The translations under genes were made by a program, and so were the position numbers. Below, one piece after another: positions 47,719-56,050 of a stretch of 64,000 bases of DNA; position 1 is the first letter of the stretch, and each line of letters begins with the position of its first letter. Under the pieces are notes generated by a model. The model was given only the letters and a program-made list of their open reading frames with translations, ran no database searches and was not told the DNA's origin. The DNA comes from Caballeronia sp. INDeC2 (lineage in GTDB: Bacteria; Pseudomonadota; Gammaproteobacteria; Burkholderiales; Burkholderiaceae): contig NZ_JALQDG010000012.1 of NCBI RefSeq assembly GCF_023631325.1, positions 124,001 to 188,000 on the forward strand, written 5' to 3'.

Positions 47719-47731
47719 GGTCTCCTTCGCT

Positions 47732-47965
47732 TTACTGCGACATCGTGCCCGATGCGGGATGGTCCATGCCCATCGCATCATGCTTCTTCATCTTGTCGTT
47801 CTTGCTCATCTTGTCGTGGGACATCTTGTCGTGAGACATGCTGTCCTTCTTCATCGCGTCATGCGACATCGCGTCGTTCGACATCGTGCCGCTTGCCTGC
47901 GCGAACACGGCCGATGAGCCCATTGCCAGCGCCGCTGCGAGTACCGCCGTCGTCAATCGTTTCAT
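47732..47965 (-). CDS. mrpX: Periplasmic methionine-rich pentapeptide-repeat protein (MrpX-like)
   Basis: This 77-residue protein has a Sec signal peptide (LTTAVLAAALAMGSSAVFA-Q). The mature peptide of about 54 residues contains 10 methionines arranged as MxxDx units (MSNDA MSHDA MKKDS MSHDK and so on), with many His, Lys and Asp and no cysteine. Methionine-rich peptides of this kind soak up hypochlorite by Met oxidation and are regenerated by a YedY-type reductase. The reductase and its membrane subunit are directly upstream in the same operon. AAGGAG precedes the ATG. Confidence 0.88.
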   Translation of the reverse strand: MKRLTTAVLAAALAMGSSAVFAQASGTMSNDAMSHDAMKKDSMSHDKMSHDKMSKNDKMKKHDAMGMDHPASGTMSQ

Positions 47966-48030
47966 GCTTCTCTCCTTGGTGAGTCAAACATGGCATCCGG
48001 ACGATCCGGAACCGGTGGATGGTTCGGCGC

Positions 48031-48807
48031 TCAGGATCCGCCGAACCAGTTGTATCCCTGGTCGACCCAATAGCCGCCCGGATAGGTGTTCGTGACGAAG
48101 ATCTCGACAATGTGCTTCGGATTCTTGTAGCCGAGCTTGGTCGGCATGCGCAGCTTCATCGGATACCCGTATTTCGCCGGAAGCCGTTGGCCGTCGTAGT
48201 CGAACGTGAGGAGCGTCTGCCGATGCAGCGCCGTCGGCATGTCGATGCTTTCATAGTAGTCGTCGGCGCAGCGGAAGCCGACGTACTTCGCCGTCGTGTC
48301 CGCACCCACGCGCCGCAGGAACTCGGCGAACGGCGTGCCTCCCCAGCGCCCGATCGCGCTCCACCCTTCGACGCAGATGTGCCGCGTAATCTGCTCTTCA
48401 TGAGGCAGCGCGTACAACTCCGGCAGAGTCCACACGCGCTGCCCCGTCACGAGCCCGCTCACCTTCAGGCGATAGTCGCTGCCGTTCACTTCGGGCACGT
48501 CATCGATCCCGTAGAACGCATTGAAGGGAAACGGCCGTGTGAGCTGCGCTTCGGTGTATGTCGGCGCGAGTTGCTTCGGATCGAAGAGCAGCGCCTGCGC
48601 GCGATCGTTCAAACGCGATACGGCGGTGAGAAACTTGTTGACGGAGACGTCGTCCGTGATCGAGCAGCCGGTCAGCAGAGAAAGGCCGCCCAAGGTCAGC
48701 ATGCGCTTGCCGAACAGACGCCGCGACGGCATGTCCAGCTCGCGGCGCGCATCGGCGAGCACGGATGCACGATCGACCGTGATGATTCGCTTGTCGTTGG
48801 ATTTCAT
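48031..48807 (-). CDS. yedY: Molybdopterin-dependent methionine-sulfoxide reductase-like protein (YedY1/MsrP type)
   Basis: This 258-residue sulfite-oxidase-fold protein has the molybdenum-ligand Cys in RHICVEGWSAIGRWGG, followed by RCADDYYESIDM and YGYPMKLRMPTKLGYK. The N-terminus has SRRLFGKRMLTLGGLSLLTGCS: a twin-arginine-like motif and a lipobox-like LTGC, so it is exported, possibly lipidated. It is shorter than E. coli MsrP. Expected role: reduce oxidised methionines of the neighbouring methionine-rich peptide using electrons from the cytochrome b subunit. Confidence 0.9.
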   Translation of the reverse strand: MKSNDKRIITVDRASVLADARRELDMPSRRLFGKRMLTLGGLSLLTGCSITDDVSVNKFLTAVSRLNDRAQALLFDPKQLAPTYTEAQLTRPFPFNAFYGIDDVPEVNGSDYRLKVSGLVTGQRVWTLPELYALPHEEQITRHICVEGWSAIGRWGGTPFAEFLRRVGADTTAKYVGFRCADDYYESIDMPTALHRQTLLTFDYDGQRLPAKYGYPMKLRMPTKLGYKNPKHIVEIFVTNTYPGGYWVDQGYNWFGGS

Positions 48808-48825
48808 GGCGTGTTCCTCGATGCA

Positions 48826-49452
48826 TCAGCGGCCGCGCAGCATCGTCATGAGCGAGCGCGGCACGAGCGCGACCATCGCCACATGCACGACGACGAACGC
48901 CGCCATCACCGCCATCGCGCAGAAGTGCACGACGCGCGCGCTGTCATAACCGCCCATCAGTTCGCGCAAGAGCGGGAACTGCACGGACTTCCAGATCGCG
49001 AGCCCCGACAGCACGAGCACGATCAGATCGGCGATCACCGCGAGATAAGCGAGCTTCTGCACCGCGTTGTACTGGCGCAAATCGGCGTGCGAGAGCTTGC
49101 CGCTCAGTGCGGCGATAAGGTCGCGCAGCACGGCGCGCGGCGAGACAGGAAAGAACTTCGAGAAGAATCGGCCGCTTGCGACATTGAGCGCGACATAGAC
49201 GATGCCGTTGAACACGAGCAGCCACATCGCCGCGAAGTGCCATTGCAACGCGCCGCCGAGCCAGCCGCCGAGCGTGATCGACGGCGGAATGACGATGTCA
49301 CGGAATACGGGCGATGCGTCGTAGATGCGCCAGCCGGACAACATCATGATCACCGCCGCGCATGCATTGAGCCAATGCGTGATGCGCAGCCAGAGCGGAT
49401 GGATCAACGCTTTCTCGCGTGCTGGCGCCAGTGGTGCTTTCATCGTTTCCAT
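48826..49452 (-). CDS. Cytochrome b561-type membrane electron-transfer subunit (YedZ1-like)
   Basis: This 208-residue protein has four membrane helices and His residues placed for two b haems: LRITHWLNACAAVI, GALQWHFAAMWLLVF and VVHFCAMAVMAAFVVVHVAMV. It would pass quinol electrons to the YedY-like enzyme encoded 18 bp downstream. It heads the yedZ-yedY-mrpX operon, with a SigF-type promoter starting 34 bp upstream. Confidence 0.88.
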   Translation of the reverse strand: METMKAPLAPAREKALIHPLWLRITHWLNACAAVIMMLSGWRIYDASPVFRDIVIPPSITLGGWLGGALQWHFAAMWLLVFNGIVYVALNVASGRFFSKFFPVSPRAVLRDLIAALSGKLSHADLRQYNAVQKLAYLAVIADLIVLVLSGLAIWKSVQFPLLRELMGGYDSARVVHFCAMAVMAAFVVVHVAMVALVPRSLMTMLRGR

Positions 49453-49485
49453 GTCGGTCGCCCTGTTTGTCGAACTACCAGTTAA

Positions 49486-49511
49486 TTCGTCGATGAGGCG
49501 TCATCGGTTAC
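49486..49511 (-). promoter_or_regulatory. SigF-type ECF promoter of the yedZ-yedY-mrpX operon
   Basis: On the minus strand GTAACC (49511-49506), exactly 16 bases, then CGAA (49489-49486). This equals the form I recall for Caulobacter SigF promoters, GTAACC-N16-CGAA. It lies at the right distance from the yedZ start. Confidence 0.75.
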
Positions 49512-49543
49512 AGCGATGCCCGCGAAAAATTGCACGCCGCGCT

Positions 49544-49569
49544 GTAACGCGTGGAGCGCAGAGAACGAA
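49544..49569 (+). promoter_or_regulatory. SigF-type autoregulatory promoter of sigF-nrsF
   Basis: GTAACG (49544-49549), 16 bases, CGAA (49566-49569). Same layout as the divergent promoter 33 bp away, one mismatch in the -35. It implies that SigF transcribes its own operon. Confidence 0.72.
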
Positions 49570-49734
49570 CTAACAAAACGCACGAGAGAACCGACGAACA
49601 TGAACCAAAACGGCGTCATTGCAGCGCATCACGGCTTCGGATACTGTGTGACGACCGAACTAGAACACAGCACGCCGCTCGCTTCGGCATGGGCGCGCGA
49701 AACTTCGTCTCGTTGCCCCGCCCCTACAGGAACC

Positions 49735-50283
49735 ATGTCGCACGATGCGGAAAGCCGGCTGAAAGCGTTGTTCATCAGCGGACTCGATGGCGATCAGAAC
49801 GCGTATCGCAGCTTTCTGCAGGCTCTCACGCGGCATCTGCGCGGCTATCTGCGAAAGCGCATTGCGCATCGTCTCGACGATGTCGAAGATCTCGTCCAGG
49901 AAACTTTGCTGGCGGTGCATAACGCGCGGCACACCTATCGGCCCGATGAACCGTTGACGGCCTGGCTGCACGCGATCGCGCGCTACAAGCTAATGGACTT
50001 CTTCCGTTCGCACGCGCGCCGCGAGTCGCTGAACGTCCCGCTCGACGATCACGAAGAGTTGCTCGCCGCCGCCGACGACGAACCCGCTCAGGCGCGGCAC
50101 GACATCGGCAAGCTGCTCGAGCATCTGCCGGACAAGCAACGTCTGCCGATCGTTCACATGAAACTCGAAGGGTTGTCGGTGACGGAAACCGCGCGAATAA
50201 CCGGCCTTTCGGAATCGGCGGTCAAGGTCGGCGTGCATCGCGGTCTCAAGGCGCTCGCGGCTAAAATCCGGGGACTGCGATGA
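49735..50283 (+). CDS. sigF: ECF sigma factor (SigF-like)
   Basis: This 182-residue ECF sigma factor has region 2 ([56 protein letters not shown]) and region 4 ([48 protein letters not shown]). I start it at 49735; an in-frame ATG at 49600, still downstream of the SigF-type promoter, would add 45 residues. The start of nrsF overlaps its stop (ATGA). With nrsF and mrpX/yedYZ beside it, it is the likely activator of the reactive-chlorine response. Confidence 0.9.
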   Translation: MSHDAESRLKALFISGLDGDQNAYRSFLQALTRHLRGYLRKRIAHRLDDVEDLVQETLLAVHNARHTYRPDEPLTAWLHAIARYKLMDFFRSHARRESLNVPLDDHEELLAAADDEPAQARHDIGKLLEHLPDKQRLPIVHMKLEGLSVTETARITGLSESAVKVGVHRGLKALAAKIRGLR

Positions 50284-50921
50284 AGACCGATGAACTCATT
50301 TCCCTCCTTTCGAACCAAGTGACGCAGGTTGACCGCGCGGCCATCGCACGGCGGTTCATTCAGGCGCTGCTGATCGGCGCGGCGGGCTCGCTGGTTTTGA
50401 TGAGCATCGTGTTCGGCATTCGTCACGATCTCGGCAGCGTCGCCCGCACGGGCATCTTCTGGGCGAAGCTGGCGTTTCCGCTGGCGGTCGCGATCGGCGC
50501 GATGCTCACCATCGTGCGGATCGGCCGGCCCGGCGCGCGCGCGGGATATTCGTGGGCGCTCGTGGTGTTGCCCTTCGCGGCGGTCTGGATCGCGGGGTGG
50601 ATGGTCGTCGACCACGCGGGTCCGACCGCGCGTGCCGCGCTCGTGCTCGGTCATACGTGGCGCACTTGCCCGTTCAATATCCTGCTTCTATCGATACCGA
50701 CCTTTCCCGCCGCAATCTGGGCGATGCGCTCGCTCGCGCCGACGCGATTGCGGCTTGCGGGCGCCGTCGTCGGATTGCTGGCAAGCTCGACGGCGACGAT
50801 CGTCTATTGCCTGCATTGCCCCGAAATGAGCCCCGCATTCTGGGGCGTGTGGTACGCGATCGGGATGCTGATGCCGGCGCTCATCGGTGCATGGCTGGGG
50901 CCGCGGCTTCTTCGCTGGTAA
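50280..50921 (+). CDS. nrsF: Membrane anti-sigma factor NrsF (DUF1109)
   Basis: This 213-residue integral membrane protein has six hydrophobic segments and the DUF1109/NrsF pattern: [13 protein letters not shown] at the cytoplasmic N-terminus and [17 protein letters not shown] and [17 protein letters not shown] near the ends. The conserved cysteines are candidate sensors of oxidants or heavy metals. It is co-translated with sigF and should hold it inactive until the signal arrives. Confidence 0.9.
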   Translation: MKTDELISLLSNQVTQVDRAAIARRFIQALLIGAAGSLVLMSIVFGIRHDLGSVARTGIFWAKLAFPLAVAIGAMLTIVRIGRPGARAGYSWALVVLPFAAVWIAGWMVVDHAGPTARAALVLGHTWRTCPFNILLLSIPTFPAAIWAMRSLAPTRLRLAGAVVGLLASSTATIVYCLHCPEMSPAFWGVWYAIGMLMPALIGAWLGPRLLRW

Positions 50922-50933
50922 CGACGACGACCT

Positions 50934-51335
50934 CTATCCGAAGACGCGCGCCCATGCCGCCCGAACGCGCCGCGCGCGATCTTCGAGCAGATACGAAGCG
51001 AGCAGCGCCAGAAGTCCAGAGACGACGCCCGTCAGAACGTGTTCGACGTAAGGCAGACGGTAATGGCTTTTGTGCGCGTAGGCATCGCCGATTGCGGTCA
51101 GCACACCGACGATCGCCGCATTGCCGTAGCGGTTTTCATAGAGGCTCGCGGCGGGCGTGAAGGTCAGAAGCACCGCCAGCAGTCCGGTGAGAAGACCGGT
51201 TTTGAAGGCTATCGTCCAGTGAGCGATGCTCGCGATATTGCTCCAACTGCCGGGCATGCAGGTCATGCACGCGCTGGTCGGTTGCCAGAAGCGTTGAATG
51301 AACAATTTGATCCGACGCTTCAACTCGCTCGGCAT
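50934..51335 (-). CDS. Small membrane protein of unknown function
   Basis: This 133-residue protein has three hydrophobic helices (HWTIAFKTGLLTGLLAVLLTF, AAIVGVLTAIGDAY, VEHVLTGVVSGLLALLASYLL). The N-terminus has two cysteines in ACMTCMPGSWSN and the tail is Arg-rich. It converges on nrsF with a 12-bp gap. Family not recognised. Confidence 0.65.
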   Translation of the reverse strand: MPSELKRRIKLFIQRFWQPTSACMTCMPGSWSNIASIAHWTIAFKTGLLTGLLAVLLTFTPAASLYENRYGNAAIVGVLTAIGDAYAHKSHYRLPYVEHVLTGVVSGLLALLASYLLEDRARRVRAAWARVFG

Positions 51336-51562
51336 GATCGATGTTCCTTCGACTGGCTTGCAAGCGCGACGTCGACTGCTTCGAGCGCGTAGATGAAACC
51401 GGACGTCCGGCCCTCGTCTCTGATTCGCTGAAGTTCGTTCATCGACGCAGCGCTCCGATTACCCATGCCATACCAAACTAGCGCGCGTGCACGCGCCACG
51501 TAGAACGCGGAAAAAAGCGATGGCTCGCGCCCTGCGTATTCGTCGAAAGCCGCAGCGCGAAT

Positions 51563-51706
51563 TCATGGCGATGCGCGCTCGCCTGGGCGCGCTGCATCGC
51601 AATAGGCGCGCGCCGCCTCGCTGTCCATAGCGCGATCGCGATGTTCGCGGAACACCGCTTCGTACCGCTCCATTCCGAAGCTGCGCAGCCAGGCGGCGAC
51701 GTCCAC
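51563..51706 (-). CDS. 47-residue SAM-domain-like microprotein or gene remnant
   Basis: Starts with GTG 51706 behind GGGAG and reads MDVAAWLRSFGMERYEAVFR, then EHRDRAMDSEAARAYCDAAR. The first 20 residues resemble the sterile-alpha-motif (SAM) helix that begins many bacterial adenylate cyclases (WLxxLGLExYxxxFR). The rest of the SAM domain and any cyclase are missing. It may be a degraded cyclase start or a genuine short protein. Confidence 0.45.
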   Translation of the reverse strand: MDVAAWLRSFGMERYEAVFREHRDRAMDSEAARAYCDAARPGERASP

Positions 51707-51951
51707 GATGTCTCCCGGGCGAGGAATCCGAGTCACTTAAAAAGATAGCAGATCGCCTGATTCGGACTTCCGTTATCAATCGTCGGGCCGACTTTGATTG
51801 AAACGATTAATGTCAAACCAGGAAAACTGATTTGGGCGAATCAGGGTTTTTACTAATAAAACCGCGTCCTACACTGCCTCTCAACGACGAAGCAGTGGCC
51901 AAGCAAACTCACCACCGCGACGTTCCCCAAAGCCAGTATTCGGAGGTCATC
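51707..51951. promoter_or_regulatory. AT-richer leader of the DUF4148 gene
   Basis: Drop in GC relative to flanks, as usual for a strongly expressed Burkholderia gene leader. No clean -35/-10 pair recognised. Confidence 0.3.
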
Positions 51952-52293
51952 ATGTTCAAGTCCATCGTTCCCGCCATCGCCATTGCTGCCGTTCTCGCCG
52001 TGCCCGGTTTTGCCCAGGCGCGTGAAGACGGTCCGGTCACCCGCGCGCAAGTGCGCGCCGAACTGGTTCAACTCGAACGCGCGGGCTACAACCCGTCGGC
52101 CGATCAGACCACCTACCCGGCCGCAATCCAGGCTGCGGAAGCCCGCGTCGATGCGCAGCAAGGCGTCGCCGCGTCGTCGTTCGGCGGTGCGACAGAAGGC
52201 GCATCGGCGTCGGGTCATGCAAGTCGGTCGAGCTTTCTGGACCGCATCGTCCGTCCGGAAGCCGCAAATCCGGTCGACTTCAACCGTCCGTAA
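51952..52293 (+). CDS. DUF4148 periplasmic protein
   Basis: This 113-residue exported protein has a signal peptide VPAIAIAAVLAVPGFAQA and the DUF4148 core TRAQVRAELVQLERAGYNPSADQTTYPAAIQAAEARV. The family is abundant in Burkholderiaceae and lacks a known function. GGAGGT precedes ATG 51952. A terminator hairpin follows within 32 bp, so it is probably transcribed alone. Confidence 0.93.
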   Translation: MFKSIVPAIAIAAVLAVPGFAQAREDGPVTRAQVRAELVQLERAGYNPSADQTTYPAAIQAAEARVDAQQGVAASSFGGATEGASASGHASRSSFLDRIVRPEAANPVDFNRP

Positions 52294-52324
52294 TCGTCCC
52301 GTAAGCGCGTTTCGCGCGCGAACA

Positions 52325-52349
52325 AACGCCCGGCCGCGCGCCGGGCGTT
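52325..52349 (+). terminator. Terminator hairpin after the DUF4148 gene
   Basis: AACGCCCGGC and GCCGGGCGTT form a perfect 10-bp stem around five bases. The following GCGCTTTG has only a short T stretch, typical for high-GC genomes. Confidence 0.7.
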
Positions 52350-52497
52350 GCGCTTTGCAAAACGATGAATCGACAGCTTTCATCACGCTGTAAATCACGG
52401 ATTCGACGATGTTTTCAGACTGCGCTTTTTCATCGGCCAGTCCGGCGGCACTACAATTTGTGTCTGCCGTTGACACAAATTCTGGATTCGCTGCCTC

Positions 52498-53253
52498 ATG
52501 CCCATGCCGTCGCTGGGCCTCGTTTTCGCCTCCCTCGGACTCATCGCACTCACTGCCTGCGGGAGCCGCGGCTCGGTCACGCCGAGCTATCAGCAGGAGC
52601 TGTTCAGCACCGGCGCGAGCCCGTTCGCGCACAATTACGACGCCACCGTCAACGAAACCTGCGAGGCCGCGCGCCGCGCGCTGCTGTCGCAAGGCTTTCT
52701 CACGACGATGGCCCAGCCCGACACCGTCGACGCGACCAAGAATTTCCAGCCGAGCGCCGAGACGCACGTCGTCGTGTCGTTCCATGTGGTGTGCACGCCC
52801 GGCGAGAATGCGACCAATCAGAGCATCGCGTATGTGAACGCCGTGCAGGACGGCTATGCGCTCAAGAAGAGCGATACGTCGGCGAGCGTCGGGTTGAGCG
52901 TGCTCGGCTCGCTGTCGCTGCCGATCCGCTCGAACAGCGACGCGATGGTCAAGATTTCGAGCGAGACCGTGCCCGCTGGCAAGTTCTACGACCGCTTCTT
53001 TTCGTTGATGGGCCACTATCTGAAGACGGTGCCGCGCAGCGCGCCCGTCGCGGCGGACGAAGTGAAGAGCAAGCCGCTCGCGCCCTCGCTCATCATCACC
53101 TCACCCGAGCTCACGCCGACGCCGATCGTCGTGCAGACGCCCGCCGCCGCAACGGCGATCCAGGCGTCGGATGCGGTCGCGGCCGGCGCCTCGGACGTGC
53201 CCGCGGCGTCGGCTGCAGCGCCCGCCGCGCCCCGCACCACCGCGACTCAATAA
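52498..53253 (+). CDS. DUF2242-type outer-membrane/periplasmic lipoprotein
   Basis: This 251-residue protein has a lipobox LIALTACGS after a hydrophobic leader, so it should be lipidated. The body has YDATVNETCEAARRALLSQGFL and SFHVVCTPGEN, the features of DUF2242 proteins of Burkholderiaceae. The C-terminal 80 residues are Ala/Pro/Thr-rich and probably unstructured. Function unknown. It converges with the hydrolase gene with a 13-bp gap. Confidence 0.72.
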   Translation: MPMPSLGLVFASLGLIALTACGSRGSVTPSYQQELFSTGASPFAHNYDATVNETCEAARRALLSQGFLTTMAQPDTVDATKNFQPSAETHVVVSFHVVCTPGENATNQSIAYVNAVQDGYALKKSDTSASVGLSVLGSLSLPIRSNSDAMVKISSETVPAGKFYDRFFSLMGHYLKTVPRSAPVAADEVKSKPLAPSLIITSPELTPTPIVVQTPAAATAIQASDAVAAGASDVPAASAAAPAAPRTTATQ

Positions 53254-53266
53254 ACCACGCGCCGCG

Positions 53267-55411
53267 TCAGTTCGGCACGTTGACGATGCCGCCCGCCGTC
53301 GTGATCGCGTTCGCGCCCGGATCGGCGGCGATCGGCGGCAGATTCGACGGCGTCAGCGCGGGCGCCGATCCCGCCGTGCCGCCGCGCGCAACCGTGCGGA
53401 CCACCTGAGAAGGCGGCAGCGGCGCGTTGTTCTTCAAGTGGTTCCACATCAGGTTGAGCGCCTGAATGTTGTAGTAGTGGATTGGAATGAAGCGCGTGTC
53501 GAAGCCGGCCACGCTCAGGAACGCGTCGAAGTGCTGACCGTTCGTGATTTCATATAGCGAGAGCTGGCTGTTGTTGCCCTCCGCCACGCGATTCGCGCCG
53601 AGATACGGCCGCGACGCGTGGTTGATCGGCACGAGCGCATCGGCGCGGCCCTGCACGATGATCGCGGGCTTGCCGCGCAGGTTCGCGTTCACGCGGATCG
53701 CGTTCACGCTGCCCACCATCGTCGCATTGCCGTTCGTCCACAGCGAGCGCAGACACGCGGCGCCCGCGTAGCTGCCATCGGGCGTCGCCAGCCGATGATC
53801 CGCCGCGCCCGTCGTCCCCGCGTTGTAGACCAGGTTGATGCCGTTCGTCGGCGGCACGCCGTTGCCGTTGCCGAAGAGCGTCGGCATCGGCGAGACGAGC
53901 GGCGTCACGCCCGCCGCGCCCGTCACCGCGTTGGTCGTGCCGAAGCTGAAATTGCACAGGTTGTCGAGCACGCTCGCTTTCATGTATGCGTCGGCGTAGG
54001 TGACGGCTACGGCCGGCACCGCCTGCGAGTCCCACATCGGCGCATGGAGCGTGTCGGAGTCGGACTCGTAGCCGGCCTGATGCAACTGGTTGAGCGCATC
54101 GGTGGCCTGCGCGACGGTGTTGCCGCCCGAAACGAGCCCGCTCGCGGCGAGCGTCGCGCAACGCGCCGTGCGAATCGCGTTGGTCGTCGCCACGGGAAGC
54201 GCCGTCAGATAAGGCGCGCCGGCCGCGGCGGGCGCGAGCGCCGCGCACGGCTGGAGCAGATTGGCGAGCGTCGTGTAATCCGCGAGCGGCCGCCCGAACG
54301 AGCCGACCGGCACGCCGCCCTGCCGCACCGAGACCTGCGACGGCAGATTCAGATTGATCTGCGGCTCGCCGACGACGACCGCCGTGATCCAGCCATCGCT
54401 ATCCTGTTCCGCCGCCGCCAGCGATGCCCCGCCGCCGTTGCTCACCGATGCCGCGATCGTCGTGATGTTGCCTTTGTTGTAGCGCACCTGATGCGACGAG
54501 CCGCTGACCGGGCCGAACATGTCGTTGAGCGCCCAGTACGCGAACTGGATCGCCTGCAGCGTGTTCTTGCCCCAGTCCTTTTCCGGATTCTGCTGCGAAT
54601 GCGCGTGCTTGTACGCGTAGCGGTTCGCGAAGGCCGAATTGAACGACGCCAGCGCCGAGGCGCTCACGTTCGCCTTGAAGATCGCCTTGTTCCCGGCGAT
54701 GTCCGCGCTGGCGAGCGTGCCGTCGATCAGCGTGACGAGATTCGTCGACAGTTCGTGGCCGCCGTTGCCGCTGCCCTTGTCGGTGTAGGCCACCGCGCAG
54801 CCGCGCTTCAAGCCCCACTCGCCCGCCGCCGAGATGGCGCCGTAGACGCCGCGCGATCCCGACGACGTCGCCGTGACGATGCAAGGCTGATCGGGATTGA
54901 AGCTCTGCGGAATCTGCACGAGCAGGCTGACGTTCTGCGCGCCGCTGCCGTCGTCCGCGTAGGCGATGTATTCCTTGCCCGCGATCTTCCCTTCGCCGAG
55001 CGTGTCGTTGCCGTTCAGATCGACGTTCGGCCCCCAGAAGCGGCCGTAGCCGCCGTTCGCCGACATGTCGACGAGCGCGCGGTAGTTCGCATAGATCGCG
55101 AGACGGCGCAATTCGGCCGCCGTGGGCGCCGCCGGCTTGGCGATCGAGGGCGCGGTCGCGGACGCGAGTCCCGTCTTGCCGAGACCGGCTGTGAGCAGGT
55201 CGTCCGACACGCCGTCGTAAATCTGCGTATTGACCGAACCGGAGATGAAGCTCGGCAAGGTGTTGGTCGGCTGGCCGCCGCCGTTGTCGTCATCGCCGCC
55301 GTGGCATGCCGCGAGCGTCAGCGCGGCGAGCGCCGCCAGCACGCGGAACGCAGCCGTGCGCGGCGCATTCTGCAAAGTCTGCAACCTCTGGGTACGCGCG
55401 AATCTTGTCAT
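53267..55411 (-). CDS. D-(-)-3-hydroxybutyrate oligomer hydrolase
   Basis: This 714-residue exported esterase cleaves 3-hydroxybutyrate oligomers during polyhydroxybutyrate use. A lipoprotein-type leader (RVLAALAALTLAACHGG) precedes the domain. Family motifs include IVTATSSGSRGVYGAISAAG, YTDKGSGNGGHEL, the SNGGGASLAAAEQD serine region, GRADALVPINHASRPYLG and NGQHFDAFL with the late His. GGAG precedes ATG 55411. Long frames on the opposite strand are shadows of its codon bias. Confidence 0.94.
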   Translation of the reverse strand: MTRFARTQRLQTLQNAPRTAAFRVLAALAALTLAACHGGDDDNGGGQPTNTLPSFISGSVNTQIYDGVSDDLLTAGLGKTGLASATAPSIAKPAAPTAAELRRLAIYANYRALVDMSANGGYGRFWGPNVDLNGNDTLGEGKIAGKEYIAYADDGSGAQNVSLLVQIPQSFNPDQPCIVTATSSGSRGVYGAISAAGEWGLKRGCAVAYTDKGSGNGGHELSTNLVTLIDGTLASADIAGNKAIFKANVSASALASFNSAFANRYAYKHAHSQQNPEKDWGKNTLQAIQFAYWALNDMFGPVSGSSHQVRYNKGNITTIAASVSNGGGASLAAAEQDSDGWITAVVVGEPQINLNLPSQVSVRQGGVPVGSFGRPLADYTTLANLLQPCAALAPAAAGAPYLTALPVATTNAIRTARCATLAASGLVSGGNTVAQATDALNQLHQAGYESDSDTLHAPMWDSQAVPAVAVTYADAYMKASVLDNLCNFSFGTTNAVTGAAGVTPLVSPMPTLFGNGNGVPPTNGINLVYNAGTTGAADHRLATPDGSYAGAACLRSLWTNGNATMVGSVNAIRVNANLRGKPAIIVQGRADALVPINHASRPYLGANRVAEGNNSQLSLYEITNGQHFDAFLSVAGFDTRFIPIHYYNIQALNLMWNHLKNNAPLPPSQVVRTVARGGTAGSAPALTPSNLPPIAADPGANAITTAGGIVNVPN

Positions 55412-55576
55412 TGTGAGTCTCCGCCATACGTTCCGATGAGTGATGCAATCTGAGGAGTGCAACACGTCCGCGAGGCTCGCGTGCGCGCTGCGCGGCCGTT
55501 GGTGCAAGTATCGCGCCTTATCGGCCGATCGTTGCGGCCAAATTCATGTGCCGTCGCAGCACGAGCGCCAAACGAC

Positions 55577-55609
55577 AACGGGCTCCGGCCGCAAAAGCCG
55601 GAGCCCGTT
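55577..55609 (-). terminator. Terminator hairpin after the BON-domain gene
   Basis: AACGGGCTCCGGC (55577-55589) and its exact complement (55597-55609) form a 13-bp stem with a seven-base loop. On the minus strand it follows the BON gene by 70 bp and precedes the hydrolase start. T-rich bases after the stem are few. Confidence 0.7.
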
Positions 55610-55678
55610 CAAACGCCCGCGTGACGAGCGAAGCCGGCGGCATCGTGCGATGACGCCAGCTTTCTGTGACTCGAGTTA

Positions 55679-56050
55679 TTAACCTCCGCCGCCTTGCACG
55701 CCGAGGGTGATCTTGTTGGAAACCGACTTCACGCCCGGCACGCCCTTGGCCACTTCTTCGGCCTGGGCAATCTGGCCGCCTTCCGGCACCGTGCCGGTCA
55801 GCGTCACCGCACCGCCGCGCGCACGCACGAACACATTCGATACATCGAAGCCCTGTGCCTTCGACAGTGCGCGGCGCACGTCATAGCCGAGCTTGCGGTC
55901 GGTCTTCTTGGTCGTGGATTTCTGGGCTTTCGTCGGCGCGGCGGAGTCGGCGCTCGTGGCGGCCGCGTCGCTCGATTGGGCATAAGCGCTCGAGGCCACG
56001 GTCACGCACATCACCATGCCCAGCGCCTTTAACAGATCGACTGCTTTCAT
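55679..56050 (-). CDS. Exported BON-domain protein
   Basis: This 123-residue protein has a signal peptide (LLKALGMVMCVTVASSAYA-Q), a Lys/Thr-rich linker and one BON domain: VRRALSKAQGFDVSNVFVRARGGAVTLTGTVPEGGQIAQAEEVAKGVPGVKSVSNKI. BON proteins bind phospholipid or envelope components and are often osmotic-stress induced. AGGAG precedes ATG 56050. The tail ends in a run of glycines. Confidence 0.92.
   Translation of the reverse strand: MKAVDLLKALGMVMCVTVASSAYAQSSDAAATSADSAAPTKAQKSTTKKTDRKLGYDVRRALSKAQGFDVSNVFVRARGGAVTLTGTVPEGGQIAQAEEVAKGVPGVKSVSNKITLGVQGGGG

Noticed and set aside
48019..49485. 488-codon plus-strand open frame opposite yedY and yedZ
   Set aside because: Antisense to two well-supported genes, low-complexity Arg/His composition and no ribosome-binding site.
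51459..51779. 106-codon minus-strand frame
   Set aside because: Low-complexity Arg-rich; the shorter GTG-started frame within it in another phase is the better candidate.
53618..55453. 611-codon plus-strand open frame opposite the oligomer hydrolase
   Set aside because: Arg-rich, domain-free translation; the minus strand has clear hydrolase motifs and a lipoprotein leader.
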